Position numbers and translations under genes: made by a program
The notes under the pieces: model-generated
The model's input: only the letters and a program-made list of their open reading frames with translations
The model's database searches: none
Told to the model about the DNA's origin: nothing
Shown: positions 63,001 to 64,000 of the stretch, piece after piece
How positions within the stretch are numbered: the first letter of the stretch is position 1
Layout: each line of letters opens with the position of its first letter
Origin: Trachythela sp. YZ-2020
Lineage: Eukaryota > Cnidaria > Anthozoa > Malacalcyonacea > Clavulariidae
DNA length: 64,000 bases
Assembly: GCA_016169945.1 (NCBI GenBank)
Contig: JADLSH010000061.1
Location: 558,001 to 622,000, forward strand
Direction: 5' to 3'

Positions 63001-63750
63001 AAATTTATTTCTACTTGTTTAAACTTTGGTGCGATAAATTCGCGCATACTATCTTCATTTAAATGATCTTTAAAGAAGTCGAGAGATTTCCGACCAATGT
63101 AGCTCTCTTTGCCTTCGACAAACGACGACTTTTCACTAACCTTCTTAAAAAATTTCGTTATCCCAATCACACCCAGGACAGGAAGACTAAGAATACCACC
63201 AACAACTGCAAGAGGCGCCCAAATTGGACTTGTTATACCGATAGCGATTTTTTGACCAATTGTGAATCCGGCATCGGGTACTTTTCTTCCGACCTGCATG
63301 TCTTCCTCGACTGCTCTTATTTGAAACTCAAGGCGGGCACTGTACTTTTTCAATCGTTTCATCAGTGATTCAAGTGCACCTTTAATAACCCGGTTCTTCG
63401 CCTCCCATTCTTCTATCTTTTTCTCAAATCTTTCACTTATCATTGTCTGGATTTTCTTTTGCGTTTCCTCTGTTAGCTCTTTCGATTCTGGACATTCGTT
63501 AGTGCTCCAGGTGGTAAACTTTTCCATGAAACCATCTTGTTTAAAATGAATCAAAAGATGCTTAATAGCTTCCTCCGTTTTATCTTTAAGCTTGTTTTCT
63601 AGCTTGCCGATATACTCTTCATATTTCAATTTTATTAATTCCAACGCAAGTTTTGCTTCAACCAATCTTTCGATAGGATTATCCGTCTGTTTATTTCGTA
63701 TGACCATAGTTGTGTGAAAATGTGTTCGCTCAAGAATAGAATCCAACCAC
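22952..63750 (-). CDS. Dynamin-like/kinase fusion protein kinase gene, 3' three coding exons over 41 kb (DSTYK-like)
   Basis: Three minus-strand exons (63750-62635, 35091-34815, 23356-22952) join with matching phases (2+1, then 0) and give an uninterrupted protein kinase domain from glycine loop to C-lobe, with no missing or duplicated segment. The kinase presumably phosphorylates Ser/Thr (HRDLKPEN). The region before it is helical with a hydrophobic hairpin, as in the stalk and paddle of dynamin-like GTPases, so a GTPase domain is expected in upstream exons outside the window. The arrangement resembles dual serine/threonine and tyrosine kinase (DSTYK)-like proteins; that name is inference. 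Introns of about 27.5 and 11.5 kb are packed with repeats and transposons. The first visible exon begins at an acceptor, so the true start lies beyond 64000. Confidence 0.75.
23505..23936 (+). repeat. 10-bp minisatellite (GGAGCAGGGT)n, about 43 copies
   Basis: Nearly perfect decamer array; the first 100 bp are less regular (AGAGTAGGGT variants). It is read through on both strands without stops, but the resulting peptides are artefacts. The mirrored array in the right arm (28762-28880) is shorter and degenerate. Confidence 0.95.
25036..25270 (+). repeat. 15-bp tandem repeat (CTTCCTTATCTTTAT)n, left arm
   Basis: About 12 regular units followed by shorter irregular ones. The reverse complement forms the right-arm block at 26546-26730. 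Low-complexity peptides encoded here are not genes. Confidence 0.95.
25396..26510 (+). repeat. Heptamer satellite core with variant blocks
   Basis: About 158 heptamers of the form GACTNNN. Consecutive blocks are (GACTAGT)n to about 25630, (GACCAGT)n to about 25805, (GACTAGT)n to about 25910, (GACTACT)n, (GACTACC)n about 25934-26037, (GACTACT)n to about 26190, then (GACTCGT)n to 26505 with a short interruption of GACTCA units near 26270-26320. Variants sit in homogeneous islands, mostly differing by one base from their neighbours. Confidence 0.95.
26546..26730 (-). repeat. 15-bp tandem repeat, right arm
   Basis: Reverse complement of the left-arm array (GATAAAGATAAGGAA units), about 12 copies, with one AAAAGTAAGG variant near 26668. 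Confidence 0.95.
27262..28195. mobile_element. Insertion in the right arm of the foldback element, about 935 bp
   Basis: The left arm runs without interruption where the right arm has this extra block, so the left arm serves as an empty site. The insert starts near CTTTCTAAACGG and ends near CCGTTTAGAAAG, a 12-bp inverted repeat. No coding region. Target duplication not resolved. Confidence 0.55.
28762..28922 (-). repeat. Degenerate minisatellite and outer end of the right arm
   Basis: About 12 variable CTGCTCCACC-like decamers, then GGGGTTGAACGGCCCCTATA and TTACTACTCTCGA, mirroring 23457-23505. Confidence 0.8.
28923..29100. other. No gene; G-run at 29006-29016
   Basis: Short AT-rich spacer. 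The phrase TTGGTATTTGACTGATCAAAA is shared with about 21495-21515. A run of guanines precedes TACATGTCC. Confidence 0.4.
29110..29293 (-). mobile_element. tRNA-derived repeat (SINE-like), minus copy split by the LINE
   Basis: On the minus strand the block reads GGACTCTGTAACTCAGTTGG (box A-like TAACTCAGTTGG), GCGCTGCACCGGAATCGCAG, and GGTTCGATTCC (box B), then a CTAATAAATGTATATAATTT tail. D-arm and T-arm sequences are tRNA-like, but the acceptor strands do not pair (GGACTCT versus AGGGACC), so it is not a functional tRNA. Its 5' half (CTTGTGGTTAGAGCTCGACA) is found at about 33894-33940, on the other side of the LINE. Confidence 0.75.
29459..32345 (-). pseudogene. LINE ORF2: AP endonuclease and reverse transcriptase, frameshifted
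   Basis: Endonuclease motifs on the minus strand: ILSANVRSLPKK, ICITETWL (catalytic Glu), ILTGDFNPTSTGF, and after a stop and frame change near 31615, ASSDHYSI. The RT region (31030-29459, after a second shift near 31035) has ENDLRPISLTC, motif A FFADFSKGFD, motif B GGVAQGTELGVILF and motif C TKFVDDTS, with thumb residues YKILGVIMCSNLKW. The catalytic Asp residues remain. The order EN then RT without RNase H fits the CR1/L2 group. Frame breaks make it a pseudogene unless they are assembly errors. Confidence 0.75.
32261..33865 (-). CDS. LINE ORF1 protein (534 aa)
   Basis: Starts MAEGCSLVSSIS at 33865. The frame is open further upstream through the host repeat, but that part is not element sequence. 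There is no RNA-recognition or zinc-knuckle motif that I recognize. A helical segment near the middle (LKTEISSEREKCERLEADLS) could be the trimerizing coiled coil typical of LINE ORF1 proteins. Two similar blocks (IIQGRTCEVSETNDI and IIKGRTREVNEINVI) show an internal duplication of about 90-100 residues. The C-terminus is basic (RKRPRKRPRGR), fitting nucleic-acid binding. ORF1 proteins coat LINE RNA in the cytoplasm. It overlaps the start of ORF2 by about 85 bp. Confidence 0.65.
   Translation of the reverse strand: MAEGCSLVSSISFDNNCVIECTSADILKHKECFNLSYDGKRLKWLGSLDSLNNFIKFGIKLCGDWTSPGQLSSEKFSCHGPVISITWCPGKLNSLMLHGEAGPAFSDMLIEAAHAIASQNNRRSKSTYLLDESKNPNNMSMSYCTFSNIVESDSVVEMGFESSNRLDKNDALVSGCVEMRNNPLHNKPTQRSYCDCQCSLLAADLESKLEITIMQNDIKTNASKPRADQVNRLKTEISSEREKCERLEADLSLIIQGRTCEVSETNDIIASLECKFKTTEATNDSLRQLINTIISNSKPNEFLPSSVPAMGDTQCLPSLEGQINYDLIHDPDAKIIKGRTREVNEINVINASPECNPEATEAKNVSLRELISIKIPNPKPNEIFPSNSLTTSNSLLSSHVELSNYDPEHASPVKTSHGDQHKKVDSNAKKSTDIIDHNLPLLDNNFPTSPPLKVNLQRSEQQNGQIRRNYFRKRPRKRPRGRLSQERDRENYYYETSTKTGQNIKVPWFRYHTQRKDPDWIKHLDLVRRITVPQ
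34001..34235 (+). mobile_element. tRNA-derived repeat with short terminal inverted repeats
   Basis: Starts GGGTTTTGTGGATGGAAAAT and ends with the complementary ATTTTTCATCTACAAAACCC. Inside are GCAGTAC, CATGAACTTGTGGTTAGAG, the box A (TAGGTCAGTTGG) and box B (AGATTCGATTCC) region at 34076-34142, and a CTAATAAATGTATATAATTT tail. Same family as 29110-29293. Confidence 0.75.
34262..34495 (+). mobile_element. tRNA-derived repeat, second tandem copy
   Basis: Follows the previous copy after ACTTAACTTGGCAGTACCCT. Box A TAGCTCAGTTGG at about 34338 and box B AGATTCGATTCC at about 34380, then the same tail to CATCTACAAAACCC. A two-base loss in the anticodon-arm region (CGCTGGGCGCAG) separates it from the first. 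Confidence 0.75.
34815..35091 (-). CDS. Kinase gene exon B: middle of the kinase domain with HRDLKPEN
   Basis: The acceptor TACTTTTGCAG precedes 35091. The exon encodes LDHRNVVKLYGVVWQPG (beta-4), a hinge VMELCTESVRMYI, an alpha-E stretch ILATVEWAKDIASGLDHLH, and the catalytic loop IVHRDLKPENVL, ending at a GTAAGA donor after 34815. The 277-bp length gives phase 1 in and 0 out, matching both neighbours. It lies 27.5 kb from exon A. Confidence 0.8.
35092..36310. other. Kinase intron sequence with a dispersed-repeat copy
   Basis: Non-coding. The segment 35470-35600 is the inverse copy of 21615-21752. The rest is AT-rich; near 36130-36200 AGTATGTAGTATATA occurs twice. Confidence 0.5.
36322..37640. 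repeat. Second repeat palindrome with telomere-like core
   Basis: Outer arms are 20-bp repeats (TACTGTATGATATCCTAAGA, about 7 copies at 36328-36455; its complement, about 10 copies at 37420-37630). Next are about 38-bp units with CTCCAAATCGAGCGAG and TAGCTCCATATCGAAGG (36470-36760) mirrored by GATATGGAGCTAAG(C/T)TC (37255-37395). Then come GATAAAGATAAGGAAG blocks on the left and TTATCTTCCTTATCTTTATC on the right. The core (36878-37012) is CCCTAACCCT mixed with CTCTCTCTAACTCTAA. The grammar (GAGCTCGG blocks, GATAAGGAAG) is shared with the 23.5-28.9 kb foldback element. Confidence 0.8.
36878..37012 (+). repeat. Interstitial telomere-like (CCCTAA-type) repeat
   Basis: Contains (CCCTAA)2-type stretches interspersed with CTCTAA and CTCTCTCTAA variants. 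The animal telomere unit is TTAGGG. Here it is short, degenerate and at the centre of a palindrome, so it is not a chromosome end. Confidence 0.75.
37650..38940. other. No gene supported
   Basis: Non-coding intron sequence. The open frames at 38143-38352 (minus) and 38382-38612 (plus) have no domain. A GCGAATATATTCATTCGC palindrome lies at 38044-38061. Confidence 0.4.
38943..39282. mobile_element. MITE with about 25-bp terminal inverted repeats
   Basis: Left end GCACTCCTGCAAGGTGCTCC then ATTTA; right end TAAATGGAGCACCCCGCAGG then AGCAC. The two match in reverse complement with few changes. The interior (GGAATGGAACACGG, GATGTTCCAGAACC) has no coding capacity. Confidence 0.65.
39286..39443. 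mobile_element. Hairpin element, about 155 bp
   Basis: TTCGGAAGTTGCAGAAGATG ... AGCGAGGTTGACAATG is mirrored by CATTGTCAACCTCGC ... CTACAACTTCGGAA. The hairpin covers nearly the whole length, with GTTTTTGGGGGCGC near the loop. Confidence 0.75.
40873..43075. mobile_element. Long-TIR foldback transposon, 2.2 kb, inside the gypsy remnant
   Basis: The left arm (CCACTGATCTGAAAATATAG at 40873, inward to about 41350) is repeated in reverse complement at the right (from about 42565 to CTATATTTTCAGATCAGTGG, 43075). The arms are about 475-500 bp and highly similar. The 6-bp CTAGAA flanks both ends (40867-40872, 43076-43081). The central 1.2 kb has no transposase. The matching short frames on the two arms (41046-41267 minus, 42664-42906 plus) are simply the same repeat read twice. 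Confidence 0.85.
43410..44750 (-). pseudogene. L2/CR1-type LINE 3' fragment inserted in gypsy RT
   Basis: The minus strand has RT motif A LLVLLDLSAAFDTVDHSI, motif B CGVPQNSCLGPLLF (normally PQGS), motif C YADDSQLY, the thumb (NLGAWFESTLSM), and after a frame change near 43985 the C-terminal AFHWLPMKYRIEFKVLLL ... KALHGQAPVYLQEL. The 3' end is an (ATT/AAT)n tract at 43416-43447. It is 5'-truncated near 44745, where TTTGTTCATATTGAGA is present twice (near 44706 and 44735). Gypsy RT codons resume on both sides. Confidence 0.75.
45484..47615 (+). pseudogene. Jockey/CR1-group LINE, 5'-truncated, reverse transcriptase
   Basis: The frame contains the pre-RT region (KKFWSVLKSVRK, NKATGPDKIPAKLLK), SNYRPISLLSLVSKVFE, motif A LVYLDFGKAFDKVSH, motif B SGVPQGSILGPLLF and motif C FADDTKCY. 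After a frame change near 46715 come the thumb and C-terminal region (SNDLKWNKHV, KLGYASQVGAPQ, RVQRRATKFIL, YVRASSVWNILP) to 47442. A further frameshift is near 45580. The 3' UTR ends with TGTAAAATAAAATAAAAT at about 47600. Catalytic Asp residues are intact and only two frame breaks exist, so the insertion is fairly recent. It follows the gypsy remnant directly. Confidence 0.75.
47620..48580. other. No gene seen
   Basis: AT-rich intronic sequence. Diverged forms of the 19-bp GGATAAGTCGCTATCC motif appear at 47960-47985 and 48478-48560 ahead of the tandem array. Confidence 0.45.
48582..48677 (+). repeat. 19-bp tandem repeat (GGCGGATAAGTCGCTATCC) x 5
   Basis: Five consecutive units with CC/GC variation at the end. 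The motif resembles the end sequences of Harbinger-like elements, and related GGATAAATTT and CGACGGATAG pieces occur near 62390-62420. Confidence 0.8.
48800..49117 (-). pseudogene. Fragment of a transposon-associated protein (Harbinger-type accessory, tentative)
   Basis: Starts MSETPTQTIINETQLIEPND and continues Thr/Ser-rich (HASQHASTSAIPMTRPSRHQ) to RKRRITTQDIQMMQI, where it stops. The right arm has the same sequence with disruptions and continues after the matching point into a charged helix (LEKEKISIEMENMKL) that the left arm lacks. An acidic region with a C-terminal helix is seen in Myb/SANT-like accessory proteins of Harbinger elements, but the DNA-binding domain itself is not here. Low certainty of family. 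Confidence 0.35.
49742..50330. mobile_element. Inverted pair of tRNA-derived repeats, about 590 bp
   Basis: Begins GGTTAAGGTGGATGGATATT and ends with its complement AATATCCATCCACCTTAACC. Each half has a tRNA-like module (minus: about 49836-49905; plus: about 50168-50240) with box A TAGCTCAGTGG and box B GGTTCAATTCC, plus a CAGGTCTAAAATATTGTATA tail. The uninterrupted counterpart in the left arm (ATTGAACCAAATGACGAG, inverse at about 49050-49070) gives the empty site. Only AA may be duplicated. Confidence 0.75.
50735..51772 (+). repeat. 5' LTR, interrupted by a TTAA-flanked element
   Basis: Matches the 3' LTR before 50984 and after 51661. Contains the segment AAAGAACGAATAATCGGAAT and ends ATCGTGGCCGCTACA. 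Confidence 0.85.
50985..51660. mobile_element. TTAA-flanked non-autonomous transposon (676 bp) in the 5' LTR
   Basis: Ends are GGTGGCTCCCTAGGGTTTTT and AAAAACCCTAGGGAGCCACC, each directly flanked by TTAA (50981-50984, 51661-51664). The 3' LTR is the empty site. Inner inverted pairs (TTCTTCGGTGAATTTTTTT with AAAAAAAATTCACCGAAGG; ATTAAATCGATACATTTT with AAATGTATCGATTTAAT) make it almost wholly palindromic. TTAA targets belong to piggyBac and Kolobok elements. Confidence 0.85.
51959..52387 (+). pseudogene. BEL/Pao gag N-terminal part
   Basis: Basic and helical peptide (RPKRQKKLTERGKEYQIELL ... LEQARDALDHEMEDFVEAQG) typical of BEL gag. Ends at a stop at 52387. The next frame, from 52458, probably continued it. 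No zinc finger here. The true start is uncertain because no ATG precedes it in good context. Confidence 0.55.
52458..53222 (+). pseudogene. BEL/Pao gag C-terminus, zinc knuckles and protease
   Basis: CSCFSEDHYLNGCPNF and CCSCLCRGHLSKNYK are the paired Cys/His knuckles of BEL gag (the last Cys of the second is replaced). The protease region follows: VMVYALLDDPIDTTFVTEKV, where the usual LLDxGS/LLDdqS centre reads LDDPID. A stop at 53220 interrupts the polyprotein just after the protease. Broken copy. Confidence 0.65.
53223..54686 (+). pseudogene. BEL/Pao RT (internally deleted) and RNase H
   Basis: From 53223: VGILIGWNFPRALKPREVIL and RTLLGWGIICPV (pre-RT), then a deletion removing most of the RT palm. 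The YVDDGLKSLPS motif is at about 53702, then the connection (EHALGVHWCIESDLFQF, GILSRISSIYDPLGLLAPV). RNase H has HHFSDAS, VTIPRLELTAAV, HFWTDSKVVLGYI and YVDTKANHADDASRG. Frame changes before 53883; open from 53883 to 54686. Confidence 0.7.
54687..56291 (+). pseudogene. BEL/Pao integrase, frameshifted, and C-terminal domain
   Basis: Pieces in several frames: an N-terminal region to 55138, GERSPPF-like ERSPPFTYAAVDYFGPWII (first catalytic Asp) and CFASRAVHLEI at 55365-55560, SASHMGGSWERQIRTVRNVL (catalytic Glu) at 55745-55800, VNSRPLTVE, and the C-terminal PRNCWKFGRISKV ... DGYVRTVEL domain to 56291. At least four frame breaks. Confidence 0.7.
56402..56758 (+). repeat. 3' LTR of the BEL/Pao element
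   Basis: 357 bp, TGTAGCTGCATGCATAATTT to GGTCGCTACA, followed by the GTATT duplication. Confidence 0.85.
56861..56950 (+). repeat. 43-bp direct repeat x 2, inverse copy of 48717-48790
   Basis: TTTCTAGAAATAGAGTATGC then CTCGAAATATTACACCCC, repeated with small changes. Probably the far end of the palindromic element that the BEL element entered. Confidence 0.65.
57285..57395 (-). mobile_element. Penelope-like 3' end fragment
   Basis: On the minus strand: GTAACTTCCAGACGAAGGGC, CTTCGCTCGAAACGTCGAAA, then TTAGTTTTACACAACAGTCA and ACCACCG. The same TTTTACACAA(A)CGTCAACC(G)CCG string ends the Penelope-like element at 21046-21072. The CGAAACGTC part resembles one strand of a hammerhead core. Confidence 0.55.
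57400..58370. other. No gene seen
   Basis: AT-rich intron sequence without recognizable coding or repeats, except (TTTTA)n-like tracts near 58265-58290. Confidence 0.4.
58378..58432 (+). ncRNA. Hammerhead-ribozyme-like motif
   Basis: CTGATGA (58380), a short stem AGATC-ATAC-GATC, then GAAA, then CGCGTT ... AAGCG that could form stem III. This is the order of the hammerhead core. The closing stem I is not convincing, so it is likely a relic or partial motif, perhaps from a Penelope-like or retrozyme-like element. Confidence 0.35.
58575..59770 (+). pseudogene. CR1/L2-group LINE 3' portion, truncated RT and 3' UTR
   Basis: Begins inside the RT at motif B CGVPQGSTLGPLLFLLYIND. Motif C is FRIFADDTNVFYSG, then KYLGMYIDKHITWEQQINHV. 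A stop at about 59150 and frame changes follow, with the C-terminal region still visible (KIANFTYKIFNE, RFASKENFSRPKV, FSSSEIWESVDYTIK) to 59527. The 3' UTR has a hairpin (59595-59636) and ends AATAAATTGTAATAATTG near 59753. 5' truncated, plus strand, within the kinase intron. Confidence 0.7.
59595..59636 (+). other. 3' UTR stem-loop of the LINE
   Basis: GCAGTGGACAA and TTGTCCACTGC pair perfectly with a 20-base loop. A 3' hairpin is used by several LINE reverse transcriptases to recognize their RNA. Confidence 0.5.
59795..60070 (+). promoter_or_regulatory. Possible promoter and first exon, plus strand
   Basis: Inverted and direct CCAAT-like boxes (CCAATCAGCGAG at about 59819, GACCAATCAGTGAC at about 59849), a TATTTATACTGG TATA-like site (about 59906), then AAGATGGCGGACTACAGAAG with a strong start context at 59939. 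The short frame (MADYRRARIVNM) reaches a potential GAGTAA donor at about 59974. No downstream exon recognized. It could be the promoter of an uncharacterized nested gene or of a mobile element. Confidence 0.3.
60080..61160. other. No gene seen
   Basis: Non-coding. The frame at 60780-61070 has no domain. Confidence 0.4.
61160..61625 (+). repeat. Degenerate repeat, about 160 bp x 3
   Basis: Shared core (A)CGGTCTA..TT(C/T)T(C/G)A/GGACCCTGTGA followed by AAACCATATA-like sequence at about 61190, 61355 and 61512. Spacer sequence is diverged. Confidence 0.45.
61751..61903. mobile_element. Hairpin element, about 150 bp
   Basis: ATTACTTCATGATTGG, GTACGATTTTTATTTAC and GAGTTGTGAAGG are mirrored by CCTTCACAACGAGTAAAT, AAAAATCGTAC and CCAACCATGAAGTAAT. 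The loop contains GAGTGAGCGGAGCGAACGAG. Confidence 0.7.
61906..62368. mobile_element. MITE with TTATTATATAAGTATAGAGAT ends
   Basis: The left GTTTATTATATAAGTATAGA is complementary to the right TCTATACTTATATAATAAG at 62345-62363. The interior has inverted GAGACGATA/TATCGTC and the CACATGTGAAAAATATCGTC palindrome. No coding region. It may form a composite with the preceding hairpin, since ACGATTTTTATTT occurs in both. Confidence 0.55.
62635..63750 (-). CDS. Kinase gene exon A: helical stalk, membrane hairpin, kinase N-lobe start
   Basis: The exon opens after the acceptor TTTTTTGTTTAG with WLDSILERT and runs about 371 codons to a GTACC donor after 62635. The first part is long charged helices (LVEAKLALELIKLKYEEY; KIEEWEAKNRVIKGALESLM). 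Around 63130-63260 is a hydrophobic hairpin (IGITSPIWAPLAVVGG, LSLPVLGVIGI) like dynamin-family membrane paddles. More helix follows, then the glycine loop GRGAFADVYKG (about 62747-62778) and the beta-3 lysine in VAVKVC (about 62697-62711). The alpha-C region includes LLSEEL. The frame continues past the donor to 62532 without homology, which supports splicing at 62635. Confidence 0.75.
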
Positions 63751-64000
63751 CTAAACAAAAAAGTACAATATATACATGTCAAGAACATCTAGATTTATAA
63801 TCAAGAGTGGAGTTTTTGGGTATCAAACCGGTTTTTGGGTACCATACGAGTCTTGCTGTATACAGTATGTTCTCCAGGTTTCCATTCCTATGTTGAATAT
63901 TAGCAGACAAGTGCCTGTATTCCACAACTGCTCTTATCACCCATTTATGTAATTTGAAAACTCTAAAGAGCAAAAAATCTCTGAGGCTGAGTATGATATC
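63751..64000 (-). other. Intron upstream of kinase exon A
   Basis: Sequence before the acceptor TTTTTTGTTTAG. No exon recognized up to the window end; the upstream exons of the kinase gene, probably a GTPase domain, should lie beyond. Confidence 0.5.

Overview
This window is animal nuclear DNA: AT-rich, with spliceosomal introns and very dense in mobile elements. It carries non-LTR retrotransposons of the CR1/L2/Jockey group, a Penelope-like element with a GIY-YIG domain, BEL/Pao and Ty3/gypsy remnants, tRNA-derived repeats, several kinds of terminal-inverted-repeat DNA transposons, and a kinase fused to a dynamin-like N-terminal region. Together these fit a marine invertebrate, most likely a cnidarian. 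I cannot name the species.

Layout. 0-7 kb: short inverted-repeat elements, a 5'-truncated LINE with a 23-bp target duplication, a small transposon carrying the first exon of a RecQ-like helicase, and a C2H2 zinc-finger gene (minus). 7-13.2 kb: a complete DNA transposon (6996-13244) with matching 18-bp terminal repeats, perfect 8-bp target duplications and a seven-exon gene whose exons join in phase without a stop (1171 aa). 13.3-21.1 kb: a broken Mutator-like transposase and a head-to-head pair of Penelope-like fragments. 21-22.9 kb: tandem repeats.

22.95-63.75 kb: one minus-strand gene, a protein kinase, explains the framework of the rest of the window. Its last three coding exons (63750-62635, 35091-34815, 23356-22952) have compatible splice phases and together form a complete kinase domain. 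The two introns are about 27.5 kb and 11.5 kb and hold nearly everything else: a 5.4-kb foldback palindrome with a heptamer satellite core, a 4.6-kb LINE inserted in a tRNA-like repeat, a second palindrome with a telomere-like core, a gypsy remnant carrying a 2.2-kb foldback element and an L2 fragment, a CR1/Jockey-type LINE, a palindromic element hit by tRNA-like repeats and by a BEL/Pao element that itself carries a TTAA-flanked insert in its 5' LTR, and another LINE fragment.

Probable host genes are therefore few: the kinase, the zinc-finger gene, and possibly two small proteins (3283-3552; 14153-14456). The rest is a nested record of transposition in which several insertion events can be ordered from target duplications and empty sites.
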